Shown: in pieces, positions 33,301-45,400 of the stretch
Position numbering within the stretch: the first letter of the stretch is position 1
How the letters are laid out: every line of letters starts with the position of its first letter
Program-made: the position numbers and the translations under genes
From: Lumbricus terrestris
Taxonomy: Eukaryota; Annelida; Clitellata; Crassiclitellata; Lumbricidae
NCBI GenBank assembly: GCA_949752735.1
Contig: OX457053.1
Span: 6,825,135 to 6,889,134, forward strand
Reading direction: 5' to 3'
DNA length: 64,000 nt
The notes under the pieces: model-generated
Databases searched by the model: none
What the model was told of the DNA's origin: nothing
The model's input: the letters and a program-made list of their open reading frames with translations, nothing else

Positions 33301-36026
33301 CCAGTTGCCTGTCGGTTTGGGCAGTTGCGCGCTATGTGGTCCGTTGCTGAGCATTCATAGCATCTCCGCGCCGATGGTCCTTCCTCCGTTTCCATTTCCC
33401 TTTGTGGTCGACGTCTACAGACCGAGCTCAAATGACCGAGCCGATGACATAGGAAACACCGTGGAGGTCCCCTTCCGTTACCTCCATTGGTGTTCGACCA
33501 TTCGTTTCTTGTTGACCCGTTCTGACCTCTCCACGACCCACGATTATTATCTCTGTACACGGGCCCGACCTGTCGTTCTAGTTGTCTCTTTATCTGCTCC
33601 ACCTGCCGTTCCAGTTCTTTCACTTTCGAATCCTCCTCCTTAATCGCGTTAATTCGCCCATGTCGACGTTCGTGCTGCTCATGGCCGCCGGCTTCCGCTT
33701 TCTGGTAGCCGTCCAATCGCATCGCTACCTTGTAGGCTTCGTCGAGGGATTTCGGTTCTCGCTCTCGGATTTTCAGAGCAAGCGTTCTATCTCTCAGGGC
33801 ATCCAAGAATGCCCGAACAGCAATTGCTTCGCTGTGGACAGTCGAAGAGCCCGGATACGCACGCGAGGTCAGACGGCGCACATCATCGACCAAGGCTCCC
33901 ATATCTTCATCGGCTTTCTGCTTTCGAGTACTCAGCTGTGTCTGAAATAAAGCTTGCTGTTCAGCGTTACCATATCGTTCTCGAAGTCGCTGTACCAAAG
34001 CCGTCCAAGTGTCCAAGCTATCTGCGTTCGACTCGCTCAGCAAATGAGTCGCCGGTTCAACCAATGAGACTACTAATTGGTTCAACCTCTCCTCGTCCGT
34101 CCATCTGTTATTCCTGGCGCACACGGAGAATTTTCGTAAGAATGTTTCAACGTCCGTCTTTCCGCTAAAAGACCCGAGTTTCAGGAATTGTGTTGGCTTA
34201 GGAGGAGAAGTCGATGACTGTTTAACCTCGCCCTCTTTAGCTGTTGCAGACGCGGTCGGTTCAAGTTCCTTGACTGTTCCCTTTGAACTGATCGATGGTA
34301 GCCCCCAGTCGCCGGTCGTTTGCGTTGCAACGGTGGTCGTCGGGACAATTTTGATAGGACCGACCGAAACGTTGGTAGGCGCCAGTGCTTTCGTTTCACC
34401 AACCGCAGACGTCGCTTTATTATCGCTAGTAGTTTCAAACTTCTCCAGATTCGTCGGTTTCAGTACCGCTTGACATCGCGGTAGTTCGGCATCACGGCTA
34501 AATCCGAAGTTTTGCGCGCCGAGGCACGAACTCATCCTCGCCGATTCCACGACCGTTGGCCACCGAGGAAAGACAGCGTCGCTTGGTCGAAACGAGTCGA
34601 GACAGCGAAGCGGGTCAACCCAAACCCGGTTGTCGCTGCTACCGTAGAGAGCGCTCGGAGTGTAGGTCGGAGCATACCTCCACGGCATGTTTGAATGGTC
34701 GGGTCGAGCGTATGGTTGCATCCAGTCGACCGTTGCCATCGCCGCTGGTCCAGGAGGAAGGTCGGGTCGAGCGTAGTCTCGACCAACCATGGTCGAAGTT
34801 GCACGACCGTCGAGGACGCAGTCAGGCATTGACTGATAGGTCGGCATTACCGACGCTGGTTGTGTAAAGTCGACCCGACTCGGTGCCATTTCCACTCTTT
34901 GTTGATCGACATGTGCGAGCGACGCTTGCATTCTCCATTGTGGATCTGGTCGAGGATACTCGACGAGAGGAAGGGACGAAGAGGCCAAAGGGACTGGGTT
35001 GACCCTATCACCCCCCTCCCGTGACAATTTATTAGCGATCGGTTTATTCACTTCAAAATTTCTAAACTCCGGTTGCTGTGCTGCATGCATTCTGTTATCA
35101 ATTATTTTAACAGTTTTAGGTCTAGATTCAATTATCTTGCTGATCTCAACGTCTACACTACCATCATCAGACATTATTTCCACATTATCAGCAAATTCCC
35201 TTTCCTTCCTTCTTTCAAAAGACATTGCCATTTCGCCTGTTCTAGCATAGTCAGTTTCTTCTTCTAACCTATCATCACCAAAATCTCTAGAACTAATTTG
35301 ACCCCACTGGCTGGGACCAATTGTAACGCCCGCCCCTTTCGGCCTCCCCGGAGTCGCCACTTCCGGATCCTCGCCCGATGGGACCGCGTGCTGCTGTGGA
35401 CGAGCTCTAGAGATAGAGGGAGGACAGGAGGAGGTGACTTCCGGGTTCGAATCCCAACGATGGTAAGGCGGCCAGTTATTTCGACTGCCGAACTCCCTAT
35501 ATGCAATTGGCGGCCTACTAGCCAATCTATCACTTCTTCGCAATATACCAGGGTGTGCGAAATCTTTAGGCCTAGCACCCAAAGTTTCTTCCAGGCCGAT
35601 GGTCGAGTGGTATGGCGCGTCCGCAGTGGTAATAGCGGTGAGGTAACCAGGGTTCAAATCCACAGCAGGCTTGGGTACCGGCGATGTCTCCAATCTTTCC
35701 AAGCGTGATACAACTTCCGTAAGCGCTTCCCTGACATTATCTCTTACTTCCGAGATCTCTTCTCTTACATTTGATTGCACTGAGGAAATAGCATTCTGCG
35801 TATCTCTGACATAAGATTTTACGGAAGAGATTTCCTCTCTTACATTTGATTGTACCGCCAAGACATTGAATTCTACCGTGGAAATCGCCTCTTGCGTGTC
35901 TCTGGCATTAGTTTGTATTGCCTCATGAGTAGACCTAGCATTAGTTTGTATTGCCTCGAGCAATATCTCCATAGAAGAAGGGGGCCTAGAAGGCTGAGCA
36001 GGAGTGACTGGCCTAGACTCCTCCAT
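30384..36026 (-). CDS. gag-pol: Gag-Pol polyprotein, Ty3/gypsy type, 1880 codons to a TAG
   Basis: I choose ATG at 36026 (context GCTATGG, purine at -3 and G at +4), because the open frame's upstream part has no ATG. Residues 1-235 are encoded in the 5' LTR. They hold a Pro-rich start and then repeated SNVREEIS/NARDTQEAI units that look like a coiled coil. Later parts are a Gag core (GSFSGKTDVETFLRKFS, about residue 630), two CCHC knuckles (CFLCHRLGHLSSVC about 855, CYECSATDHIARNC about 885), a protease (LVDTGSEMSLV, about 945), RT with the catalytic box YLDD (about 1373), RNase H (DTDASGESIGAV, about 1525), an integrase HHCC finger (HEGMSGGHLG...CDSC, about 1750), and the first catalytic Asp in GVDITGPH. 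The frame meets TAG at 30384-30386 inside the integrase core. Gag and Pol are one frame without a shift. Confidence 0.93.
35302..35319 (-). promoter_or_regulatory. Retrotransposon primer-binding site
   Basis: On the minus strand TGGTCCCAGCCAGTGGGG begins two bases after the 5' LTR. A TGG start matches the CCA end of a tRNA. The rest has the look of a tRNA 3' acceptor/T-stem, possibly leucine type, which I cannot verify. The site is itself part of the gag coding frame (codons for GPSQWG). Confidence 0.7.
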
Positions 36027-36045
36027 AGCGCTATAGAAATGACTT

Positions 36046-36056
36046 CTATATTTATA
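36046..36056 (-). promoter_or_regulatory. TATA-like box 30 bp before the gag ATG
   Basis: TATAAATATAG on the minus strand, a close match to a TATA box. Spacing would place transcription start at the gag ATG, so either it is not the genomic-RNA promoter or the protein starts at a later Met. The same word is at 24838-24848 in the other LTR. Confidence 0.45.
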
Positions 36057-36957
36057 GCTCACAATCAATCAAGTATTCATTCAACGACAGTTGCATTCAA
36101 TACCATCAATGATCAAAGTCAGAAGTTTAATTGATATTTCTTATTATTCACAATCACTTGAATCTTCAATTGACATCAATTATGTTCAAAGCAATCAAAC
36201 ATAAAAGTCAGTAAGTTCAATTATCCATTCCTATCCTTTGTAAAGACATTCAATGAAAATCAAATGCAACAATTCAATGCAAACACCTATCAACCGGAGT
36301 AAGCCTAAATTAAATCCCGATTGACTCTCAAGTCCCACAGCCAATTTCAGTTCAGCCCAAAATCTCTAAATAACCGATCGTATGAATTCCCCAATAAAGC
36401 GTACCTTATGCCCGAAGACAAGGGACAAAGCCGATCGTGTGCGAAGAACAGCGACGAAGACGATATCCAAGAGATGCGACGAAACACAGAGAAAGGCGTC
36501 GAGTTTGAAACGCCCGAAAAGATCAGCTAAATCCGTCGCTGGTTTCACGCAATGAACGACAATTTCGGCTATGTATCCAAGCCGTTTGAGAAAGACGCCC
36601 TTAGGCAAACATACGAACAACCGCTTCGCAACACAATTTCGAAGAACGAGAGCAGAGCGCTGACGATTCGAAGCCCACGATAAATCACTCCGTGTGACAG
36701 GGCGAAGAGAGGCCTTGACTAATTAATCCAGGAGTAGATCCAATGCGAAAGCGAAGGCAAAACTCGCAACAACGCTGATATATTTCCCGCAACAAACAAA
36801 CTCTTTTATTAGATCGACTCCATGTCGAGAGAGAATGAATCGCCGACAGAATTCGTGTATACGCAACGACGCAGAAGACTAGTGTAAGCTGGCGCTGTAT
36901 CCTGGCCAAGCTTCACCAACTCGATCGAGCCTAAGACTACCAAAAGCCGCAATACAT

Positions 36958-37068
36958 CCAACCGCCTTGAGATCTTGTGCGCAACTGTCTATATATCCGC
37001 TGTCCTTGAAATCCTGTGCGCAACTGTCGATATATCCGCTGTCCTTGAAATCCTGTGCGCAACTGCGC
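36958..37068 (-). repeat. 39-bp tandem repeat in the LTR upstream region
   Basis: About three copies of a 39-bp unit containing CCTGTGCGCAACTGTC and TATATCCGCTGTCCTTGA (+ strand reading). The two inner copies are almost identical, and the last is diverged. The same array is at 25750-25860. Tandem units upstream of an LTR start site often act as enhancers, which is inference here. Confidence 0.8.
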
Positions 37069-37738
37069 TTTTGCTGCCTGTTCTCGCTTTTATAGCTGCC
37101 TGACTTCCAGCGCGTCCCCCTTTCTGCGCATGACCAGCAAGCGAGCCGCGCGCGCAAACCCAGCAGCAACGCAGCTGTTTCAAGGCGGCAAGAATTAGCT
37201 GCCAGCTGCGGCCTCTTCTGTCTGTCTGAAGTGATCTGTCTTTCTCTGTCTATCTCTCCTTCTGAAAAGCGACATCTGCCGTCAGTCACGTAGACCACAG
37301 ATGCACCAGTTTAACCTTGCGAAAACACACATACACAGGCCCACACGCCTACAGTTTCCTTCTCAATCTGTCTCCCTGTCTGTGCTTGTCTGGCTGGCTG
37401 TATTCCTCGCTCACTCTGTTCATCGGACCACCTCGGGCGAACCGTGTGATAATTTGCCTAATCGTTGACAGCAGGCGGCGAGGTCTTTCAAGTCAGCGAG
37501 CGACGATTGCCAATATCGTGGGAAAAATACACGAATATGATACAGCAGCTGCAACGCCTACATCAGCGGTCACTGTGACCCGTGTCAAGCGCAAATCAAC
37601 ATTAAAATCTAGGTCACAGGAAGGCACCGAAATAAAACAAATATATCAGATCCCTGAAACCCATAATCGATCAGAAATTAAATAAAAATAATAATATTAG
37701 CGACTAAAAATCCGTAGCGTAGTTCTACGAGCGCTACA

Positions 37739-39425
37739 ATTTCAGATTCGCATTTCACTTTGAATTCTTCAAACATGCGCATTTCTTACACAACTCTTAA
37801 AAATGTACTCAACGATCTGACCAATGAAAAATATTATTTGCACACATATTTCATTTCCTCCTTGCATCTACAGCGCTTTACGAGCCAAGAAACTCCCATC
37901 ACTAACAGTAAGCTACCAATTATAACACAAACATCGTGTACTTTAGATTTGTCATTTTATTTTCATATATCAGCCCATCTCAACAAATCCGTTTGTTTCG
38001 AGAAAGCCTAAAACATATTTTCCCTATTTTACGAGTTGTACAAACCGCTGCGCAATCAGCACAAACATTATGCATTTCATATCGTACAGAATCATGCAAA
38101 CACGATGTTCAATTCCTGCACACAATATTATACACCAGTAATCTCCTTCAATAGAAATCGTCCATAAATGTAAACAAATCTAATTTCTTTCTTCGATGTC
38201 GAAGCGACATACCGCGTACAGGACTATTTACAGCTTTGCATGCATAGCTTTAATCAACACTTGTAAGATTTCATGATGGGTTTTGACTGTACAGTTCATT
38301 CGTACGAACAATCGAACACAACTTCGGTTAGCTGAACCACGTCCAAACGTTCATCTTTGATTTTAATCAGGATTGGAAAATTTAGACATTGCAATTCTTT
38401 GCTGTTCCTTCTTCCTCTCAAGTGGCTCCACACATATATCCGACACCTTAGCACACACTCGCGTACAACTATTCGACACAAGTGCACACGTTCAGCATAT
38501 ATTGTGCGTTGTTGAACGTTCCCTCAACTACGTTCGTGCGCACTCCACATTTTCATTGATGTTCTGCCCGTGTCGATGTATTACAAATTGACATAGAAAT
38601 GTTCAACAACGCATTAAACCCTTTCTGATGTTTACCACACTGATGCTCTTCACACCGGAATTAAATTCGCACACTTATAACAAATACCAATTATACCAGC
38701 AATTAGTGATTTTAAAAGTAACAATAATAAAGTATATAATAAGTCTCTACGAATAATAATAGCAACAAATATAATAAGAATACCATTTATACCATCAGTA
38801 ATGATGACACTCACTGTGACGATGACAAAGATCTTAACAATGACGATGATGACGCCACAAGTAATAGCCACAATAATGAGAACAATAATAATAGCAATAT
38901 TAACAAAAGAATGGCAGTAGTAGTGAACAACGACGAACTGTTAAAATTTCAGCATTCGATTCGTGGTCCAGACCCCAGGTCAAACCTGACATGACAATAA
39001 CAACACGACGCGCAACATCGGTCACATGCTCTCACTCAAAAACACGTAGAATTACATTCACAAAAAGAAGATTTAACACGTATATCCGACACCTTAGTAC
39101 GCACAAGCGTCCAACTATTCACCACAACATGTTCAGTGCACATTGAATAATCAACGACACACCACAGGGAACAACCAACTATTCCGTTTCACTCCTATGC
39201 GGCATATCATCAAAACGCACAGAAGCAGAGACAAATCTCTAAAATCTTCCAGTCAAAAAAACTCTAGCAGATTCCATAGATTTCAGTCAGGCGTTTATCA
39301 AGTTTGGCGGCACGCAATAACCGCGTCTTGGCAACTGTCAATCATATTGTAACAATAGCTTGTAGCTGTTGTCTCGCAACAAACCACTAAAACGGTCCAG
39401 GTGGAGGATTATAGGCCAGAGTCAA
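37739..39425. other. Region downstream of SETD1: 3' UTR plus spacer
   Basis: AT-rich, with no coding frame of note. Two diverged copies of a roughly 70-bp unit lie at 38433-38505 and 39078-39147 (TATATCCGACACCTTAG shared). An AATAAA on the minus strand near 37954-37959 could end the SETD1 transcript, but that would be a 1.5-kb 3' UTR and is unproven. 38690-38900 is rich in AATAAT and GATGAT simple repeats. Confidence 0.5.
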
Positions 39426-42400
39426 TTAATTGAGGGAGCCACGGCAACCAACAGCGCCGCAAAGACAGCTGATCTTGTCTTCCTCGAGCGGGAACTTGTA
39501 GTCGTACGTGATTTCTTCTCGTACGCCGATATCGCGTTTCGAATAGATAACAATCTTCTTCTGCGATTCAACGGTCACTATTTTGGCACAGCAGTTCGGC
39601 TGCAAATGAAACAGAACATAAATATGATTAAAATAAATCCTAAAATAATCGGATTAGATAAATAAGACTCCGGATGAAAGCAGACAACTGACAACATCGG
39701 CGCTCGCAGACATTTTTGCAGAGGAGGGCAAAGCACGGTTAATTCATGTTCTCAGCAAGAGCTTGAAAGATGAAACCAGGAATTTAATAACATGGGTATT
39801 TCTCATAGAGGCTTAAAAACAGCAAATTTCACAGTATCACCATGCATATCATCGGTGCGAAGAAATTTGTTAAAGACTAAAGAGTAGCATTTTAAAAATA
39901 CATCTCAATTCTCCAGGGGAGGGTAAGTGGCCCCACTTGCCCCTATCGCACCTCCATCATGCACAACATGCTTTTTCTGTGTTTGGTCCAGCAGTATGGA
40001 ATAGCCTCCCTCTTAAACTACACCTGTTTCCTAGATCACTCTCTGACACATTCTATAAGTAATTGACAACTGTTCTTTTTGGCCGTGCTGGAGTCGGGAG
40101 CACCACAAAGTAGTTTCCTGGAAGAGGTGCTATATAAATACTTGAACGAATGTGTGGGCACCCACCTATGGCTGATAAGGTTTCTAAAACGAACAACGAT
40201 CGCCAAACCATACAAATCGAAACTTAGTGACTGAGACAGGACTCACACTGCAACAGTGGTTGATGAATCGCGCAAGATTGCCGTACTTGGTCGCATCAAC
40301 GATCGCGTCTCCGTCGACCCGGAACAGGTAGCTGCTGCCGATGCCAAGCGCCTCGTAGCGCTTCTCTCGCAGGTCGGCCACCGACTGTCGCACCATCTGA
40401 CCGACGTATTCGATGACCATCTCCCCCTCCTGGATCGGTTCCAACGCGAATAAACCCCAGTCGTGGATATTGCTTCTCGCAAACTTCAGCTGCTTCTTTC
40501 GGAACTAAAAACAAAGAAATGCAATGTCCGCAAGTGAAATTATGATCGTTTTCGACTCGTGTAATAACTCTGAAGAATATTTTAGATTGATCTTATTTGA
40601 TGCTCCTGCAGTGTCTTTGCAGGTGGCTCAACAAAATGCTAACTTACTTACTTATAAATGGTGCCCAAAAAAATCATAAGAAATAAAAGTACTCTGGTAT
40701 AAAACGATGGGAACATGAGAAGCATTATCACTTTAATGACTAGGTGTATCATATTTTCCCAGTTGCTCTTAGTACACTCTTGTTGTTCAAGTGTGAAGTA
40801 CCATCTGGTTCTTGCATGGCCGCATGATTTGCAAGTTGGGCATTTTGAATTACCCATAACTGTCACATCCCAGGGAATGGAGTTGACTTCTGCTCTTGTA
40901 GAAGAGCAGAAGTCAACTTGCCATGTACCTCAAATTCACTTCCTTCCTTCAAAAGTGGCTCAAAACTCACCATTTCTCCTTGGCTTGAACTTTCAAGCGC
41001 GTGGATGCCTATTACCTAACCGCATCTTCTCTTGGCAGCTGACTATCTTTGCCTCAGATGCACATTTCAGTGCTAAATTGCATGCGTTACAAATGCAACA
41101 ATTTAATATTACTAATTACTTCTAATAATAACTCTAAACCATCCGGCCATAATTGGTACAAACCTGTCTTGGAGGGCTACCAACATCACATCATCAGCAT
41201 CATCAAGGGGTAACGTCTCTTAAAAAGACCCTACATAAATGTTCGAACGTATACCTTGAGCTGGTTGAACTTGAGTAGATCCCCGACATCCTCCCCCAGT
41301 GACCCAAGGACGCTCTGCCACCTCCTGCTCTCCGACCGTGCCTCTCGCATCTGCTGCACCTTCTTCTTCGTCTGACTCGCTGGGTCCAACTCGAACGTGT
41401 GCTCGCTTTCCTGAGACTGATTGACGCCACGCGCGTGGCACAGGTATCCGCGCTTCTCCTGGTGACTGATCTTGTAGTAGCCCTCCGTTCTAGCGCTTCC
41501 TGTATTCAAGCATGCGAAAAACAAACCTCTTACAGATTTACTCTATTGTTGTAATGTATTAATCATTCAATTTTTTTCATTCAATTCATTTATTGATCCC
41601 AAGTATCGCGCAATAGTACCATGCATGTTGTAGTTTACATCAGTCGAAAATCTGTATTTTAGTCTAATCTTTCTGCTGTACTGTTGCTATTTGTTATAAG
41701 CTTAAGGGAGCAAACGACTAAACCCGAAGAAGATAAAATAGTGTGGACTAAATACAAAGAACATATTGACAATATTACTTAAATACTAACAGATAAGATC
41801 TAGTGGCAATAGCTTGGGAATCAAATAATAGTAATGCTGGGTTATCTTCCCATCTTATGACCATCTATAGAGTGCTTCTCTCAGCAAGAGCCTTCCAGAA
41901 GCACTCCCAATGCAATCGACCCCGAGAGAAAAGGCAGTTGATCAGAGGCAAGAGAAAGATGAGGAAAGACTAGCAGAGTGGATCCTGGAGCGAACTGATG
42001 GAGGAAAGTCCACTACTTTACAATGATAAACAAACAACAATAGCAATCAGGGGCGCCCGCAGGCGTACGCACTTACGCAAGTGCGTACAGCAGCGGCGCC
42101 CGCAGACGTACGCACATAGGTAAGTGCGTACAGCGCGATGACCCAAAAGGTATATTTTAAAAAAAAATTTTGGTTGATGACTAAAAAAAAAAAGGTCATC
42201 AGTTTTTTCGGCGGATAGAAAAGGTATGTTTTGGGGAAATTCTAGGTTGATCAGTTTTTCGGCGGCCTAACGAAAATATTTCCCTGTTCGCCCCTCCATC
42301 GAAAATTTCTGTGCGTACAAGAAAAAAATCCTGCGGGCACCGCTGATAGCAATGGTAATTGGAAATTTATATAGCGCCATCTGCAACTAAACCAAACACA

Positions 42401-45400
42401 ATGAAACGAAATGGGGACCTCAAGTGCTTGATGAAGCGAGGCTAACAGGCCAGTACGCTTTGCTAATATTACAAGAACACGAACCGTCAAACAAAATCCA
42501 AAGAATAACAGCAGTTACTTAAAAGCCAGCCACAAATTCTTACACTGACAAATGAATCAGATTTCGCAACATCTGGCATTTCAATTTCAGACCAAGTCAA
42601 ACGAGAATGAGATGAAAAACAAAAACCGACCGGTTAAGTGTTTCGAAACGCATCCTTCGTTATGCAGCTTCCGTCTCTTCATCGGCGGAGGCAGCCCGGC
42701 GAGATTGTCGCTGGCAAACGTCGTCGGATGGTCGACCCAGTGCGTGTCGTTCAACCAGTACGTCTGCATGCTATCGTCCTGCAACAGTTCCTCGTAACGT
42801 CTTTTGAGGAACTCGACATCCTCCTGGTCGATTCCACCGATGAGGAAGTCGTACGCGGTCCGCACTTCCTGCTGGAAGTCCCTCGGCATGAACTGTGGCC
42901 GCAGTCGGGGCGCGACGTACTGGAAGAGCCCGGCGAGCTCCCGCGACCCGGAAACATTCGCGATGTCGGCCAGCAGAGGGAGCTTGTGAGATCGTGGCTT
43001 GGCAGTTCGCGGTTTCGGGGGATGCCGCGGCTCTTCCTTCGGTGGCTCGAAGCCGTCGGCCGGCTCGAAGCCGAGGGCCGGCTCGAACGGAATGACGACC
43101 GACGGCTCAGCAACGTCAGAGAACGGCAGCGAGTCCATCGGGAGCTGGGATGCGTCGGCCGCGTGGAAACGCTGGCAGTAGTTGTGATCGATTTCGACGG
43201 CCGGAGGGAGACTTGGAATGAGCACCGGCAGGTTGCACGGCAGGGAACTGGCGTCGACGTCGGCGACGGGCAACTGGGTGGACGAGGACGATGCGGACGC
43301 ACGGTTGTCCTTGCGGCCGCGTTTGTGCGGCGCTTCGTGCGTCGAGAAATAGTTGTGCTCCGTCGCCATGGTAACGCTGAGGGGCGACAGAATCGGTTGG
43401 TAGCCTGGAGTGGGAGGACAAGGCTCTTCCTCCGGTGACGGCGGCGGTAGCTCGCTGGAAGGCTGCGGCTCTGCGACTGACACGACGTCGAGCTCACCGT
43501 CGTCGGAGAGTCCGCCGGTTGTCAGCCGAGTCAACGACGCGTCGTGACATGAGTCATCGACATCGACGATCGGCTCGTCTTGTTCGTCCTTCGCGGTGGA
43601 GCGGCTTTCAACATCCATTTCTGACGGAGATACCTGGAGCTTGGCTTCCGCATCACGATCTGCTTCCTTTCCAGGCTCGGATTTCTCTTCCGTCTCGCTC
43701 AATTCGTCGACGTTCACTTCGTCGTGATTGTCATCCGCCTTGTCTTCCGATTCGACGTCAGGAGAGGCGCCGACGTCTTTGACGGATGGCAGTGATATGT
43801 CTGCATTTTCAATTTCAGCTTCTTTTCTAAATAACAGAAACAACCGTCTTTTAACCCTTTAATGCCGAGATGGTAGTAAATGGTATGGGAAAATCCTATA
43901 CCCTCCGGCATTAAAGGGTGAATCGCTTTATTCTATTACCCCAGAATTTTGGCAGAAACAACTCATAACATAGTCCACAAAGAAACCCTATTCCATGCAA
44001 CAAGTTTCGAATGTCAACTTAAAATCAACCCAAAGTCTTCAGTAAACAACATGTATCGGTTAAATTTCGCTGGTCAACTGGATCTCTCAAAGAAAAACTG
44101 CTTCTACTAAATTTGAGAACAAAACATTACAAAACTCCTCATATATATCGTACCTAATCGATAAATTTATATGGTGCTACTTGCAGAGCAACTATCGTAA
44201 CAGTAACCATCGCAACTATCGTAACAGTAACCATGCGTAAATAATACTACATTACAAATAGTTCCAGCTTTACTCACTTGGATGGAATAGCATCGACGTC
44301 TTCGTCCAGGTGAATGGAAAGACTCGAAGCCATGTCTTCCTCTTCCTCCTCCTCATCTTCCTCTTCTTCTTCTTCTTCCTCCTCATCTGTTGTATGCCGT
44401 TCTTCCTCCCTAGTATCGTCCAATTCCTCTCTTTCATCCTCGCTGCCGCCTTCCGAACTGATCGCGTCCATCTCCTCTTCCACTTCCTCGGCTGCGGATA
44501 AGAAATCAAAACAGGATAGACAATTTTTCCAGTTCAATTTTTCCAGTTTTTGTTTATATTGATCGCATAAAAACAGACAGATGATGGTCAACTCACAAAT
44601 GAGTGAACGCAGTGATTAACTGTAGTTGTCAATTGATTGCAGAAAGCAACTAATTTTTTAAAACTTTATGTATAGGTTTACGTAAGTGATTGTGGGAGAT
44701 TATCTATTTATTTATTTATTTATTAGATGGTTGTTGATTGGTTCTTTCCTTGCATCAGAAATGGAATTCTATTGTATTTAATCTATTGTATATAAGCATT
44801 TCTGAAGCACCTCTAGTGGGGTGAACTATTCAGAAGCACTCCCAGTGCACAACGCCCCGCGAAAAGAGGCTGATTTTGTGAGGAGAGAACAGGGACTGCA
44901 TTGCTCGTTGGTTGCAACTCGAATGAACTCACCGTCCGACTCGACTTTCTCCGACTCCGAGTCGCTCGAGTCGCTGCTGTAGATGACTCTGTTGGACGAC
45001 GGCTTCATGACTGAACGAACCGTCTCCATATCCGACTCATCCGACGACTCATCCGAGACTTTATCCTTCTCTTCGTTTTCTAGAACAACATTTAATCAAT
45101 CAATCAATTGTAATTTATATAGCGCCCTTCAAGATGATTTAAATCCGTTAGTCTTATCCATTCAGGTTGGTATTGAAAGATGATCCAACAGGACTTAATG
45201 TTTCAGATCCAGAGAAGCAAATATGTAGGCTACTGCAGGAAACAATGGCTAAATGTTATTGTTTTTTTATAAGTCTTGATCAACACTGCACTATATAAGT
45301 CATAGTAACATGTAGCATAAAATGTAGGATGATTTGCTTGCTCTGTACCACTGGCTCAAGGCCTTTCTCTTCTGCCGTGGCTGGGCAGGGAGCATACCTG

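Larger units (their letters stand above)
24114..37738 (-). mobile_element. Full-length Ty3/gypsy LTR retrotransposon, 13.6 kb
   Basis: Transcribed right to left. It has two 2417-bp LTRs (35322-37738 upstream, 24114-26530 downstream), TG...CA termini (TGTAGCGC...GCGTTACA on the minus strand), a 4-bp target duplication ATTT (24110-24113, 37739-37742), a primer-binding site directly after the 5' LTR, a polypurine tract before the 3' LTR, and a single gag-pol frame in the order Gag, CCHC knuckles, protease, RT, RNase H, integrase. RT before integrase is the Ty3/gypsy order. The two LTRs read the same at a constant offset of 11,208 in every block I compared, so insertion is recent. Features beyond the norm are a coding start in the LTR, a 3-kb non-coding 3' region, and a single in-frame stop in the integrase. 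No envelope frame is seen. It lies 1.7 kb downstream of the SETD1 stop codon, on the same strand. Confidence 0.95.
35322..37738 (-). repeat. 5' LTR (upstream copy)
   Basis: 2417 bp. It holds the same landmarks as the other copy shifted by 11,208: tandem repeats about 37068-36958, AATAAA at 36810-36805, TATAAATATAG at 36056-36046, gag ATG at 36026. If RNA starts near the AATAAA, the gag start lies in U5. If it starts 25-30 bases after the TATA word, the gag ATG would be at or just before the 5' end. The sequence alone does not decide this. Confidence 0.93.

Noticed and set aside
42638..43782. Long plus-strand and other-frame open frames opposite SETD1 exon 10
   Set aside because: They are shadows of a GC-rich coding exon. 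The minus frame has the N-SET domain and correct splice phases.
44310..44562. Poly-Phe and poly-Ser frames opposite the acidic SETD1 exon
   Set aside because: Antisense reading of GAA/GAG codons that encode the Glu run of SETD1.
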